Notes: generated by a model from the letters alone, not told the origin. Shown: positions 1 to 12,462, counted from the stretch's first letter. The stretch: 64,000 nucleotides of DNA from Fomitopsis serialis (GCF_022376445.1 NW_025954986.1:1-64000), one strand, 5' to 3'. Made by a program: numbers and translations.

Positions 1-1702
1 CTCAGCGTCCACAGCTCAGACGAGGATGTCAGCGGTGACCAGCTAATCGATGAAGACGACTCGGAGATGGTAAGTCTTCCATCTGACTAGACGTCCACAG
101 AACGTTTGAGCCTGGCCAGGTCGTCACACAGGGGAAGGACAAGAAGTCCGCGAGGGCCAAGAACACCAAGCCGCGCCAGCGTGTCAAGTTAGCGGACCTC
201 CCTCCCAAGATCCGCGCCCTTGCCGTCGTGGCTCAAAACTCGCTCCGCCTCACCCTCTCGCTCGAGTCGGCCTGGACCAGCGACTCCAACGTCTCCAGCC
301 CACGCCTGCTCGCGAACGTCAACCTTACAGCCGAGGCTCTCAAAGACGCACGCAAGGGCAAGAATAAGGATGCGCGGGAGAAGAAGGAACTTAGGCGGGC
401 GTATGCGAAGGTGCAGGCGGGGGAGGGTGACGAGGGAAATCATCTGCGGACGTCAGTGAATACCGTGGTGAGTCTCTCAATGTATTCCGTCTTCAGTTAC
501 TTAGTGAGGTTGGTCAGGTGTGGGCGGTGGCTGCGCAGTTGCGCAACGAGGTGAAGAAGAAGGCTAAGACCGTGGTTGAACACGCGTACGGCTTGAACAT
601 GCACCCAAAGCAGCGGCGTGTATCTCTCGCAACATGGCTCCTCAAGACCCATCCAATGCGGGTGAACGGTGTAAAGCACGACATCCCGAACTTTGTGTTC
701 GGGGACATGGAGCTTGCGTGGAATAAGGACGGGCTCGACACTAAGGTGCGTCCCATGCTCCGTCTTCATATTCTCAACAACGCTGAGACCCACCAGAAAT
801 GCCGCGTGAGCCCCGAGCAGCCGTTCCGCCACCCAGCGATCGCCGAGATTATAGTGCAGCAATGGTTCCTGGGGAACGGCGGCGCCGGTCAAGCGGTCCA
901 TCGCTTCCGCGAGGTGCCCGACAACCTCATCTGCCTCGTGTGCAACTCGGTGAGCGGACGCCGTATTTCTCTTCAGTATATCGCTAACCGGTTGCTGGAA
1001 TCAGATCGAGCTTGGGCTCAAGGAAGCCGTTAGCTCTACTCAGATCATGTTCACGAACAGGCAGTTCGCTCCAAAGTAAGTAGTTGCCGTCGCCGTCTCT
1101 CAACTTAACTCACTGACGACCGTGAGCCTAGGTGGGATAGTCTCATGACTATACTGGAGGCCATGCAGGAGAACGCGCCTGACTACTACCGCGACCTCAA
1201 GACGTACGTTTGGGGCCGTATCAGGTGAGTCAGTTGCGTTCAGAAAAGAGCCACTGATCAAGAATGATCTGCAGTCAGCGTGTCGACGGCATCACCAGCG
1301 ATCAGTCGGACGACGAGCCAGACGAGAACTTCATGGACTGGACGGCTTTGCAACAGGCCGCAAAGCCGGCGTCACCGTCCAGACCTGCCAGTGGGCCGTC
1401 AACATCGCGTCCAACCACGGCGAAACCGTCCTCGGCGAAACCGTCCTCGGCGAAACCGTCCTCTTCAAGAGCCGCTGCGAAGTCAGCGCGGACCGCTGAG
1501 CAAGAGAAGGACGGCGAGGTCGCGGTTGACGAGGTCGCGGTTGACGAGGTCGACGAGCTGCAAGGTATGATATTAGAAGACGTGGTAGTATATTGACGTT
1601 CACTGACCTTCTCCTGCAGATGAACGGGATCCGGTTGCCGAAGGTCGTAGGCAGGGCGATGGTAAGGAAGGAGGAGACAGTGAGGGGGGCTCGTCCACTT
1701 AG
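1..1702 (+). CDS. DUF6532-like protein, 5'-truncated by window edge
   Basis: Multi-exon gene entering from the left edge. The first visible exon is acidic and ends at a GTAAGT donor near position 70. Later exons read in one frame across introns near 470-515, 745-795, 950-1003, 1077-1131, 1225-1274 and 1566-1619. The order is a basic Lys-rich stretch, a helical middle, then a segment with HPAIAEIIVQQWF, a CLVCNSIELGLKEA helix and an end rich in aromatics (YYRDLKTYVWGRI). This pattern resembles the basidiomycete DUF6532 domain, whose function is unknown; the assignment is from memory of the family. The tail is low complexity with three AKPSS units and repeated EVAVD. Stop TAG is at 1700-1702. 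It lies outside the KDZ cluster as far as can be seen. Confidence 0.62.
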
Positions 1703-2495
1703 TGAGTGCCGTAGCGTTCTACAGTCCGTGCGTACGAGTTCCAAGGTGAGTACTGTACGTAGTATCTGGGTTATGCACAACTGAAGACTGTTCCTAGGCA
1801 TATATCCTACCAATCAACACTCCCTTGGACTACTAGAGTACGTATTTCAGTCGACGTCGACGTTTCCTCCACTTCTGCCATCTGTCTCGCCTCACGCGGT
1901 GTGTATTTCGGAGCGTAGTAGCAATATCCTGTACCGTATCTGTACCGTTGTATTAGTATCAGCCCAAAGCCACTATCATCTGCACAACCTAATAAGACAC
2001 AAAAGAACTGTCCGTCATAAAAGTCAATCAAGTGAACCATTGTGTAAAAAGACTTGAAAGTGCGACATGCCATTGAGGCATTATGCGTCTTGAATGTGTG
2101 GACAAATATCCAAAGACAGTCAAGAATCTATTGTAATAAAGCATTGGATGTGCTCAACGTATTTTACCACTGCGGAAGGCTACAAAGACTTTTTGGGACT
2201 TTGAACGTAGATAAAGAAGGGAGGTTGTCTTTGTGCCTTGGTTTACCTTTTTTCCCTTGAAAGTCCTGAAAGCTAATCCGATTTTTCCTGATGATGATTG
2301 GCCAGGGTCGGGCGTCTTGGGGTAGCTTACTAAGTCTCCTCGGTGTATGTACTCGGTGTTGTCTTGCAGGCAACCCTTCAGCACCATGGTCGGCCGGAAG
2401 CTTTAACGTTCTGCTCGGCAGGCCATGGTAGCAACATACAGTCATGAATTCAGCCAAAGTTCAATATATTCGTTAACATAAACTGCCGGGTCTCA
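1703..2495. other. Intergenic, AT-richer, no gene seen
   Basis: No convincing exon. The stretch 1850-2230 is clearly richer in A+T than its surroundings. In elements 1 and 2 the corresponding place, just past the 3' end of the KDZ transposase, holds the TIR, so this is where an outer-element TIR would be expected. I found no matching inverted copy elsewhere in the window. Confidence 0.5.
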
Positions 2496-5400
2496 CTACG
2501 TAAAAATGTTCGGGTCAGCATAAACATCCCTATACGTCTGCTGAGCATCTCGGTATAAACGGTCGTACATCGCGGCACGCTTCCGGCAGTACGGAGCGAA
2601 CCCTGCATAATCATCGCCTGGGTGCTGGATAGCCCGGTCTCTCCACATCTCGGCGTGGTGAGAGAAATACCTCCCCACCGAATCAAGTTCCCGGCGTAAG
2701 ATGCCGGCCTCTTCTTCCAGGCGATCAACTTTGGAGCGTGCGTGGAACCAGTGAATCCGGTGAACTATAATACCGGTGAGACATATGGCGGACACGCATG
2801 GAGTGTACTGCTCACTGATTGAGAGTGTATCATTCCTGTCGAGATCTCCTCCGACATCGATATTCCAGATCCATGACGTCGATTTGTGCCTCTGGCCGGG
2901 CTTGTTTGGTTCGGCGATGGCGGTGGTGACATTGAGGTCCTCTTTACTGAGACGCTGATACTTGAGTTGCTCCTCCTCTGAGAGACCGAGGACCACCATG
3001 GCAGCTCTGCACCTCCGGTAGATTGACGCATGAATAGAGACGGCCCGGTCGAGCTTGTTCATTGTGGTGAATGCTCGGGTGCGCTTGGTGTTGGACTTGC
3101 CATGCCGAATGCTGGTACGAAACTGAAAAGACTTGTGGCCGAGAAGGAGGCGGAGCTGGTGGAGCGCATCATTGGCTTGACCACGCCGAAGGGTGAGTTC
3201 CTGCTCGGCCAGACGTTTCAGACTCTCATCATCAAACACGACAGGAGATAAGTTGGATGGGAGGCCGAGCGGGGTCTGCTCGGCCATGTTTTCGCTGTGC
3301 GGAAGCTTCGGCCGGCTGGTGAACATACTCCATGGGCCGTGTGGCTCCCGGGCGACGACCGGGCCTTCATCCTCCCATTCCTCATCATCTGCCTCGGATT
3401 CATCAACACCCCAGTCTGCCCGGTGGCTGATTGCGTTGGCTTGCCGGTGAAACCGTCGGATTCGTGTCTCCAGGGCCTTCCGACGTTGAGCGAGCTTCAG
3501 TTGCTGAGGCTTGGTGATCTTTTCGCCTTGCTGCTTGACGTCTCTTCGGATGGTAAGTCTGTTGGTGCATTAGCATGACCTCGTACTGCGGCATACAAGA
3601 CATACTGTAGCTCCTCAAGCTTGAGGCCCTCGGCAATCCACTCGGCAGTCCCGACAATCCGGCCACCGTTTCCTTCGGCCTCGGTGAGCTGTACCAGGAG
3701 GTCTGTCTGAGTGGGCACTGCAATGTTCAGGGAGTTATGTCACCGTGCGCCCGGGTCTATCGCATGCACTCACATATTGGTTTCTTCACAAGGTATTTGT
3801 CCATCGCTTTCACATTGGTGAGGCGCCGGCGTTGAGCGATGTTCAATTCGCGCTTCCAGCTCTGCAGAGTCTCGGCGTTCAATCCTGACTCCTTCGCCAA
3901 GAGGTCCTGTTTCATCTCGGCGAGCAGGGGCCGGTTCGCCTTTATCTTCCTCCTTAGGGATGCCACTACCGGTTGTTCAGATGATGAGGATGTGGCAGTG
4001 GAAGCCCTGGCGACGTACCCATGGTAATCATTTTCTTCCAGTTCCAGTCATTCATGTGCCGGTCGAGTGTTTCCTGCCGGTGGGACGTCGACATCGTCCG
4101 GGTGCTGCCAGAGATACGATTTGTCGTCGACCACTGTGTTTCGATGATTTCGCCGTCGACCTCGCCGGCGCCCTTTGTGAAGGTCAGGGAGTGGCGGACC
4201 TCGCACACTGCCTGATGGCCGTGTACGTGGAAAAGGCCGATGCACTTGTACAGCACCAGACCGCTGGGCATATGAAGATGGGGGTTACCCGCAAACCGTT
4301 TGTCGAGATACACATGGTACTGGCAAACGATGTCATAACATAGGTAGACGTGGGTGAGGCCCTTGGATTGATACCCGAGGGCATTTGATAGGGAGTAATC
4401 CATGTTCATTTGGCGCTCCCCTTTCTGAAAGTTCACCACCGAATGAGGCACGAAGCAGCCGTGTCTGGCACACGATGTTGCACCTATGCCGGTGACTGCC
4501 AGCTTGTGTCTGTCGGCGTTTGCCTGCGATACCGCCTTATGATCGTGGCAGGTGGAGGGCTGTCCACTCGTCAGCACCGGGCCGAGCGTTATTGCCCGAG
4601 TGGTAAAGCTCACCATCTTAACTTCCTTCGCCACCAGCAGGTGGTCCTCGTAAGGCCCGGGGTTGACCATAAACATCTTTCCCGGCATAAGAGGAACATC
4701 GTTCCCTGGATTCCGCATCCGCATCTGCTCAGCGTGGAAGTTTCCGTCCATGACGTACGTTCGGGCGTACAAATAGCTGCCGGCGCTGTCAGCTTTCGCA
4801 GAGTACGTGCACGCATCAACTTACTCTCGGTCGTCGGCCTGCCACTCGTGTGGGATATTTACACCAGGTTGCGGGCATGCAGCACAGAAATTCGCAAGGT
4901 CACCGTCTCCCGGAACCCCACGCCAGGCCGGCCGTACCCATGCTCCTTCTTGGCTTGCAGCAGGGTCCACTCCCGACTCACTCTGAGGAGCTCCAAATAT
5001 CGGTCCTTGTCACTCGTGAGCCATGTCCTCGCACCTCTTACAGAGAACCGCACACTTACCGGCACCTCATGGGGGAACACAGGATCAGTGACTCGGCGAA
5101 GACGCCGGTAGTAGTTCATCGCCGTCGTCTTGCACTCAAGGTTGTCGAGCAGGAAGTCATCGAGCACGGTGAATGTGAAGCACGTTCGAGCGGCACGTTG
5201 ACTGGCCGGATACAGGCCACAGTCAAGGAGCTGAGAGGTATGACTGGCCGCGCCGGCGCATCCACACCATCTCACCGGCAGAAAGTGTATGCCGGTCGTG
5301 TCGACGATGGTCATCATGGACGCCGGTGGTCTTGGTGGAGGGTCGGCATGTCGCAAAGGATCGTCCTGAGCAGCCTCCGGGTCGTTTTCTTCTTCCTCGG

Positions 5401-5739
5401 CCGGCCGTTCTCATCGTCATCATCGACGTCGGCGAAGGGCTCAGGGACCGGGCAAGGTGCACCTCGGTGACCCAAATTGATGCACAGCCCGACATCCTTC
5501 AACCAGGCAGGGGCCCAGTAGCCCTCAATCCTCCACTGCTCCACTCGGTGGAATGGTGTTCGGCGGTGCTGGGTGAGACAGCAAGTGTGACAGTAAATGG
5601 GCGAACGATGCACGATGAACACTTCCACACGCCGCCTCCGCACTGCAGCTGCGCACTCGAAGGTGCCTTCTCGGCCGGTCGTTGGGGGCTTTGACTGCCA
5701 TAGACAGACCTGAGGTATGTATTTTGCAGAGGGATCCAC
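2496..5739 (-). pseudogene. KDZ transposase, outer cluster copy, frameshifted
   Basis: DNA transposase of the Kyakuja-Dileera-Zisupton superfamily. Reading on the minus strand: a CxC2-type cysteine/histidine cluster near 5500-5640 (YCHTC..QHRRTPFHRVEQW), a linker with CKTTAMNYYRRLRRVTD near 5100, the FCAACPQPGVNIP motif near 4870, then the RNase H-like core with VMDGNF near 4740, CARHG near 4460, LCYDIVCQYH near 4310 and DGEIIETQW near 4150. The C-terminal coiled region ends at 2496. Several introns are needed. The frame before FCAACPQP (REETV-type reading at about 4910) does not join the frame after it, so a single-base shift is likely near 4905-4925. N-terminal exons are not resolved; an open stretch at 5980-6192 could belong here. 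Probably inactive. Confidence 0.85.
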
Positions 5740-7106
5740 TCCCGTAGCATTTGGGGTTGAGTCTAATGAATAATGTCATCACCGACATTGCTTGTGCTGA
5801 TCTAACTATCGTACCTGGGGAGCTCCCTTCCGCGCTGGTAAAAGTCGAGAATATATTGTTAGGAGGTCGTCATCCTGCTCCTGTCTCATCCAGCTTGACT
5901 GCCTCGTGGATGGCTGCGAGCGCCGCTGAGGAGTCGGCGGTGGTGTTTGCAATACATTGTTTTACGGAACGATGCGGACTTAACTCCCCGCTTGGTTCTC
6001 GTCCTCTGTATGGCAACCTCCACCACAGTAGGGGAGCTTGCCCTCGGCAGTCGAGCCATCGTCCAGCCTGGAAAGCAAGGCTTCAAGGAGGTCGGCGTTT
6101 GTAACGGGCCGGCCGGAGCACCCGGATGATGCAGAATATCGGTGGACAGGGGGGAAAAACCAATGAGATTCATTGGACCCCCATCGGTGCAACTGTCACA
6201 CCACTGCCCGTCACCCGCACCCGGCTGTCTGTTTGCGGCGATGGGTCCTCGGTGATCCGGCCGAACGGCTGATGGAATATGTGTTACGGTCGCAGATTTG
6301 CCTCTAGTGAACGAAGCATAACACCGACATCAGCAACGGTCCGGGAGAACCACCTTTGGCTCCGTAGCAATTGATGCGGCCGGCAATCACAGGTTTCGAT
6401 CGTCCCGGCCGTTGATCCGAGTCACGTGCTCACGCCCAGGCATTGCTTGGCCACCCTGGTGTCGGGTTGGGGCACATTCCAGTCACCGAATTGATGAAAT
6501 GACTCGGGCCATATGGGATGTCTGTGTCGCCGGCCGCTTGGCCCCTACGAGTGGAGCGGAGAAGCCGCCCCGGTTCTATTCCAGAACGTGCCACCCGTGG
6601 TCGGTTGCTTCGTTACAACGATCCGGCCGGGCGCCGAGCCCTCGGAACGGGTGCCCCGGGCTGCGGGCTTCCACTCAGCGGCGGCTGGTCGTAGTTGCGC
6701 TGCCCCGTGGTGTCACATTGCTGTCACTGAGTGGTTTTGAGTTTCGACTTGGGACCAAATGGTCCGAGCGATGACCGGCCGGGTTTCTAACGGTCCGGCC
6801 GGTGGTCTGCCTCAAGATGTTTGCGGCCAAAAAAGCATTGAATGTACAGTGACGACCGACACAATGAATGTAGATATATCTATACTAACATAAATGATGC
6901 AGAGAAAGGGCAAAGCCCCGGTACAAAATCGTAGACTATTTGGTGACTGGTCATAAACATCGGTGTTCGTTTGGGTGACTGGCGCCGAAACACATCTCTT
7001 CCTCAAGCCTCCACTTGTGCCTCCTCCGCAAAGCCCACTCTTCCTTGCAACGTTCCTCGTCCCTTGCCACAATGGGAAGGTCCTACTGGCAGAAACCGTC
7101 TTCTGC
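5740..7106. other. Promoter-side region between outer KDZ gene and element 1
   Basis: About 1.4 kb without a firm gene. It is rich in CCGGCC and GGCCGG motifs from 6240 to 6800. A minus-strand open stretch at 5980-6192 (NADLLEALLSRLDDG) may be a lost 5' exon of the KDZ gene. The right end (6900-7106) is the original upstream flank of the family-A gene that now starts at 35645, separated from it by element 1. Confidence 0.45.
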
Positions 7107-7114
7107 ATTTAAAT
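7107..7114. repeat. 8-bp target site duplication, left (ATTTAAAT)
   Basis: ATTTAAAT lies directly outside the left TIR and again outside the right TIR at 35639-35646. An 8-bp duplication is what is known for Zisupton-type elements. Because ATTTAAAT is its own reverse complement, it could instead be the outermost part of the inverted repeat; the neighbouring C/G pair also matches as inverted repeat. Confidence 0.7.
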
Positions 7115-8346
7115 CGGATTAAGTTTGAATCAATATTGTATTTTAGATCAACTTAAAGGCCATACACATTTAACCCAATCCTGTGCTAAGCTATGGCTTA
7201 GCCAGTTGCTTGGCCAAGCAGGATCAGTACAGCTAATCCATACAGGTTTAACCATGGATTATCCATTGTTCATCCATTGCTTAGACTTTTTGCTTAGCCA
7301 AGGACAATCAGTACAGCTAATCCATACACACTTAACCATAGATTAGCCATAGTTTATCCATTGCTGAGACTTGCTGAGAAACTGCTTAGCCAATTAATTA
7401 CCCATATAGGATCAATGAAGCTAATCCTCAGAGGATTAATCTTGGCTAAGTAACATCTGACCCATGTCTAATCATTTCCTAACCATAGATTAGCCATGCT
7501 TAGCCATAACTTAGGCAATAGATTCACAAGTAGTTGAGGCTAAGTAGGTTTGAGATGAACACTAATCTTCATTAAGTCATGCTCAATCCATGTCTAATCC
7601 CCTGCTGATCAATGCTAAATCATGACTTGAGTATTTTTGATCCAGTTCCAATCCAATGTAACCCATGTGAATGTTCATAATCCTATGCTAATCTATGTAC
7701 TAAGACAAAATATACCAGTCCTAATCCTGTCTCAAGACAGTGCTTAACAATGCTCATGTGTCTTAAACCAAATCCCAATCTATTGCTAATCCTGTTCATG
7801 ACAGTATGGCTTAGTGCTAACTACTTCAAAGTCAATCCTAAGTCAAAACATTATCCATTGCTAATCCTGTCTATGACAGGATAGCCTAACACTAATCCAC
7901 TTCAAAGTCAACTCTAAGTGGAAGTGTTATCCATTGCTAATCCTGTGTATGACAGCTAATCCACTACAAAGTCAATCCTAAGTGAAAGCATAATACACCA
8001 CTCAATCAACATTAAGTCAGTTCAAAGTTCACCTCAATCCACTCTTAAGTCACACAGATACAATTCCATCAACATCTAATCCATTACCAAACTGATCATA
8101 AGAACATGCTGAGACAACTCTATGAACTGCTCATCCTGCAGACATAACTACTCCGAGAACATGCTAAGCCAGTACTGATGAACCACGAAGACATGCTAAG
8201 ACAGTACTAAGCAACCACAAAAGACATACTAAGCCAGTACTAAGCAACCACAAAAGACATAGTAAAGCCACTACTCAACCACGAAGAAACACTCTGAGAC
8301 AATGCTAAGCCATAAGTAATCACTCACGAAGACAGCAGATTACCAT
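7115..8346 (+). repeat. Left TIR of element 1
   Basis: About 1.23 kb, AT-rich, matching the reverse complement of roughly 34562-35638. It is filled with short repeated motifs, mainly CTAATCC, CTTAGCC and their reverse complements, many at irregular 20-60 bp spacing. The inner part (8100-8340) has tandem units of about 32 bp built on GAAGACATGCTAAGCCAGTA; the left arm has extra units, explaining its greater length. Such subterminal arrays are typical transposase-binding sites. A 73-aa open frame at 7125-7346 is only a by-product of the repeat. Confidence 0.9.
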
Positions 8347-8518
8347 AAATGACATGAGTCACATGACAGGTCAATATCACGACGAAGACAAGACAAGACA
8401 AGACAAGAGCATAGAGCAGGACATGAGGGCCTTCGACGTACTTAGGCCTTACGAGTGGCTGCGCGAGTATTAGGCCTACAGTGAATGTCAGAAACAGTAG
8501 GTCAATAGAATAGTGGAC
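8347..8518. other. Short spacer between left TIR and family-A gene end
   Basis: Contains a short GACAA/AGACA simple repeat near 8388-8408 and otherwise nothing recognised. It is the 3' flank of the family-A gene. Confidence 0.5.
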
Positions 8519-10877
8519 TTACTTGGAGCTTTGAGCCGTCGAGCGAAGCACTCGCGCCGGCGCCGATGTACTACCACCCGAGGCCTTCGAGGCCTTCGCG
8601 CGAGATTTCATGACACTTGACACCAAGCAAGAAGAACATTAATAAGTCGACGTCATTTACACGAACACAAAACACGTACCTGTTGTTATTGCCACCCTTC
8701 GCCGATGTTTGCGCACCGCGGCGACCACTGGCAACCCTCGGCTTCTTGGTAGCGGGCTCCTCGGTATCGCTGTCCTTCGCGCTGTTCGCGCCGTCATCTA
8801 CGTTGTCGAGCTCAGCTCCCAAACAGAAGATAGCATGGATAATCGGGCATACCTTCGATGGCCGAGCCGTCGATGTCCATCCCGGCGACCTCTCCATCGC
8901 GGCGACCTCTCCCGCGCCTCCGAGTCTTTGGAGGCTCGGCCTCGTTGGCTATTAACCATCCATGTCGATGAGCCATTGAGAGTTGTCAAAATACAACCAT
9001 ATACGCACCGTTAATCTCGTCGTGAGCCCCCACCATCTCCCAATCCTCATCCTCAATCTCCTCGTCCTCGTCCATCCCAGTCGCATCCGTAGTATTGCCG
9101 GTTTTGGCCGTTTCATCGTCCGGCGCCGACCCATCGTCCGACATGGCGTTGTTGCGGGTGCGGCCGTCGTTGTCGACGTCCCCCTCGACAACGACCGAGT
9201 TGTCGACCTATTCAGAGAATGAGTTCACTGAAACATTGATGCTTGTGAAGGCTTACCATGGCGAGGTCGCCCGCAGGCTCGGTAACGGCGTTGTCGTGAG
9301 CGCGCTCGTCTGCAACTTGTGGGGGCGCCTCGGCGACTTCTGACGCCGCGTCTTCGACTTGAGGGACCGCGTCTTCGACTTGAGGTACCGCGTCTTCGAC
9401 TTGAGGTGCGGCGGCTTCGACTTGTGGGCTGCGGCTTCGACTTGTGGGGCCGCATCTTCAAAGGCAAAGTGAGTGTCCTTCTCCTGATTCTCGCGGATCT
9501 TCTCCCACAACGCGCTGAGTCGTACGACTGTCAACGCATCCGGGTCGCTGAAGATGGGGGCCGGCCATTCGAGAGCCAGCAGACGCAAGGTGATAGCTTC
9601 GGGCGCGAGGACGGGCACCTCGGGGACGCCGCGATGAGCACGAGCTGCAGAGCAAAGGACAGTGAGTACTGTTCAACACAAAACTCGGTTGTACATACCC
9701 CATGACCCACGGAAGAAGGCCCAGAGGATCTCCGCCGCCTTACGCCCCGTCATGTCGGCACCCCAGGACGGTAGCATGGGCCTGCCATCCTCGTAGAGTA
9801 AGCCGTCGTCGATTTCATCGAGCTCTTCGGCGGGTTGTTGGGGGGTCGTGTAGCTATGTATGATGTTAGTATTTGTGTACAGTGAGGCCGAGATTTACTT
9901 ACGAAGCACTTCGCATACGTATTGCCTCCATCGTTCAAGCTGGGTCGCCAGTTCGGCGCCCCCCAGGCCGGGAAGGTCTGTCCTGCGAGCTTGTTACCTG
10001 CGAAGATACTGAAAATCGCTGTCAGCTCTGCATGAAGTTGACAATGTGAACACTTACTGCTTGACTTGAACAGGCTTACGGTGATCGTTGAAGCCTAGGA
10101 GGCAATAGAACACGGCGTCGCCGACGCGGTTGGCCCCGTCCCCGATGGCGCCCTGGAAAAGGGCGGACAACCTGTCCGTCAAGGCTTCCCGGTTGCTAGT
10201 ACGGGTCGAGTTAGCAAACGAATGAAAGGCGTGTTTAATCACGCACCGAGCCATGGCTGCCTCCTGTGCTTCGCAGGAAAGCGGAGCACGCGCCTTCTCC
10301 TCCCAAATCGCCTTCTCCTCTGCCAGCAGCTGCTCGAAGAGAGCGCGGCGCGTCGCCGCCTGCCGACCTCCAGCGCCGACTTCATTTTTCCCTTCGCAGT
10401 TCTGCATGATGCGCGCTTTGTTCTCCGGCACCTCCGCCCACAGCTCTGAGGGCCCCTTGGCGCGGGACTTCGCGAAGAGGTCCTTCGAGTTGATATGGAC
10501 GTCGTCGGGGGTGGTCGCACGGGTGTGCGATGCTTTCCCGCCGTGGTTCTTGAAGTAGTTGTAGATAGCCTATAGTACACGTCTGTCAGTCTGAAGTCTC
10601 GACGTCAATCGAAAACGCTTACTTCTTCTGGGTCGGTCTCCTGTGTCCACTTCGGCAGGATGTCTTTGAGGACGCGAGCATGGAATTGCCTCCGGGCCTT
10701 CTTCGTGTCCGCGAGGTTGTTCCAGTCCTTGAGGAAACCGTCCATCACGACGTCGAGCCCGTTGACCGTCCAGTCCGTGCGCTGGCGGACCTTCTTGTCG
10801 TCGGCCTTCGAGTTGACGTCGGCGGGAGCCGGAGGCAGCTGAGCTGGCTGGGCGGCGGGCTGAGCTTCGGCTGGCAT
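8519..10877 (-). CDS. KDZ-linked accessory protein, family A (element 1)
   Basis: Function unknown. ATG at 10877 follows a TATA box. Exon 1 runs 10877-10623 (85 codons) and exon 2 begins at 10569; further introns near 10250-10200, 10060-10010, 9900-9850 and 9710-9660. Visible segments: IYNYFKN helix, SKDLFAKSRAKGPSELW, a helix with ALFQ and LLAEEKAIWEEKARA, a beta-like GDAVFYCLLGFNDHRKPVQVK, then YEDGRPMLPSW followed by ILWAFFRGSW, and FSDPDALTVVRLSALWEKIRE. The C-terminal third is charged and low complexity, with repeated LKSKTR-type units near 9340-9420 and an acidic DEDEEIEDEDWE stretch. The same segment order occurs in the genes at 35645 and 50293, so this is a conserved cargo family of KDZ elements. 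Splice sites downstream of 9000 are less certain; stop TAA taken at 8519-8521. Confidence 0.75.
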
Positions 10878-10987
10878 GTCGTCTAGCGCAAAAAAGGTCG
10901 CGAGCGAGGGGGAGAGTGAATGCAGTTGGACGTTCGCGAGCAGAGGGAGAGGAATCGGGGTTGAACGACGTGGAAGGTCGGTGGGAG

Positions 10988-10994
10988 CTTATAT
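10988..10994 (-). promoter_or_regulatory. TATA box of family-A gene (element 1)
   Basis: Minus-strand CTATATAAG about 110 bp upstream of the ATG at 10877. Similar TATA elements precede most element 1 and 2 cargo genes. Confidence 0.55.
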
Positions 10995-11292
10995 AGTGGG
11001 TCAGCACACGCCAATTCAACCAACGTCAAACAGGCTTACGATTCGCGAAGGAGAAAGCGATTGCGACCCTAGACTGTAGATGAGATGCAGATCGACGCGA
11101 AGCGGTTATGTGAAAGCTTAGCTCCCAACCAAATGCGATCACTATTGTTCCACCCGAGGTATCATTTTAGCGTTTAGCCTGCCCAGCGACGATCGCAATC
11201 TCGTTGAAGAGTGCTAAGGTATCTAGATCCGTTGCGGGCGCAAATCGCAATCTGGTTGAGCAGATCGCGAGGTCTGTTGACTACCGCTACGC

Positions 11293-11945
11293 TTAGGAAA
11301 CTAAGACTAATATATCTTCTGCTAAGACCTCCCAGACCTGGCCAAGGTCGTCAGGCCCGAACATCGTGCCCTTTCCTTTTTTGGCTGCACGACGCGGCGT
11401 GCCCTGCGCCTGCGCCTGCTCCTCCTCACGCTTCCTCTTTTTCCCGGCTGAGACCCTCACGCTCGGCGAGTCGTTGGCTTGGTCGGACGGCCGAACGCGA
11501 CGCGAAGGCGAACCGGCCGATGTCGAGGGCGTGGTGGGCTGTGATACGACACGCCCGGAACGCAGGACTTGTCCCGGCGAAGAAGCGCCATCCGTCGTCA
11601 CCAGCGAATGAGCGGGAGTGTGCGGCGAGCTCGCTCCCATGTGCTCGAGTAAAGACGGGAGAGGGGGGCGTCGGGACGTCCGAAGGCGAGGTTCTGCGCT
11701 CCCGGGCAAGTACGGACACCGACTCGCCTATACACCAGCACATCGTCCCGCGGTATGTACCGCGGGACGATGGTGCGAGGCCAGGACACGAAGCGAGAGA
11801 AACGCTTGTCAAACGTCTCGTAGTCGTGCTCGTTCTCGTCCAGCCCCAAAACATCGCAGGTGATCGCCTGACGGAAGCAGACTTCGACGAGGTCATCTTC
11901 GCGTACAGCGCAAACGATTGGGACTCGGATTGGGGGATCTCCGTC
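11293..11945 (-). CDS. Hypothetical small protein, element 1 cargo
   Basis: Not recognised. An open frame from 11945 reads VPIVCAVREDDLVEVC, then CDVLGLDENEHDYETFDK and SWPRTIVPRYIPRDDV. A phase-0 intron (donor somewhere near 11730-11755, acceptor near 11645) would join it to a basic tail with SGRVVSQPTTPSTS, KKRKREEEQAQAQ and AAKKGKG, a likely nuclear localisation signal, ending at 11293. No ATG is in frame upstream of VPIVC, so the first exon is unresolved. It lies between two same-strand cargo genes and downstream of a TATA box at 11997-12004. Confidence 0.5.
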
Positions 11946-11996
11946 CTAGTATCACTCCATTAGCTGTGCATTCGAAGAGGTGTGCGTCGTCTTACC

Positions 11997-12004
11997 CTTA
12001 TATA
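11997..12004 (-). promoter_or_regulatory. TATA box
   Basis: Minus-strand TATATAAG, upstream of the small cargo gene at 11293-11945 and just past the stop of the gene at 12022-12462. Confidence 0.5.
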
Positions 12005-12021
12005 GATGAACGCATATTTAG

Positions 12022-12462
12022 TTATCGTCTCCTGCGGCGGCGGGGGTCACGCCTGCGGCGCCCTAGATCCACTTCCTCCGGTAACTCGGCCCTCAGGTAC
12101 AGCGCCCCGCCATGATGTTCGGGAGGTGGCTCGAGCTCCGCGACTTCGCGACGAACGCGTTTGAGCTCGTCGTCGCTCATCTGTACCGTTGCAGCCTTGA
12201 GGTGGTTGACGCATTTGCGGCCTGCCGGTTGAGTGCACTGGTATGGGAGTCTTCAGTCGGAGAGGTCGGACACAATGCGAAGGACACTTACTACGCCGAA
12301 GACCGTTCCTATGTGATGCTGAGGCGTGTCGTCCAGGCTGATGACAGCGAGATGATTGATATCGCGATAGACGGTGCATCGGAGGAGATTCGAGCGCAGT
12401 CGAGCCATCGGAGGCAGGTAGCTGTCCAGGATGTCATGTACGCGAGTGTCGGGCGGCGGCAT
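12022..12462 (-). CDS. Hypothetical two-exon protein, element 1 cargo
   Basis: Function unknown. ATG at 12462 (MPPPDTRVHDILDSYLPPMA). A GTAAGT donor near 12288 and CAG acceptor near 12239 join HHIGTVFGV to CTQPAGRKCVNHLKAATVQ, followed by MSDDELKRVRREVAELE, a probable coiled coil, and a proline/arginine-rich end (RRRRDPRRRRRR). Stop TAA at 12022-12024. The C..PAGRKC spacing could bind metal, but nothing more is visible. A TATA-like ATAAAAGG lies about 45 bp upstream on the minus strand. It reads in the same direction as its neighbours, away from the KDZ transposase. Confidence 0.6.

Noticed and set aside
7125..7346. 73-aa open frame present identically at 7125-7346 and 35407-35628
   Set aside because: It lies wholly within the repeat-filled TIRs; identity only reflects the inverted repeat, and composition follows the CTAATCC motifs.
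8100..8340. CRISPR-like regularly spaced repeats in the inner TIR
   Set aside because: Eukaryotic context, repeats are diverged tandem units without unique spacers, mirrored in the other TIR.
7115..8346. Telomere-like GGATTAG repeats
   Set aside because: Motifs are irregularly spaced, occur in both orientations and form an internal TIR, unlike a TTAGGG telomere array.
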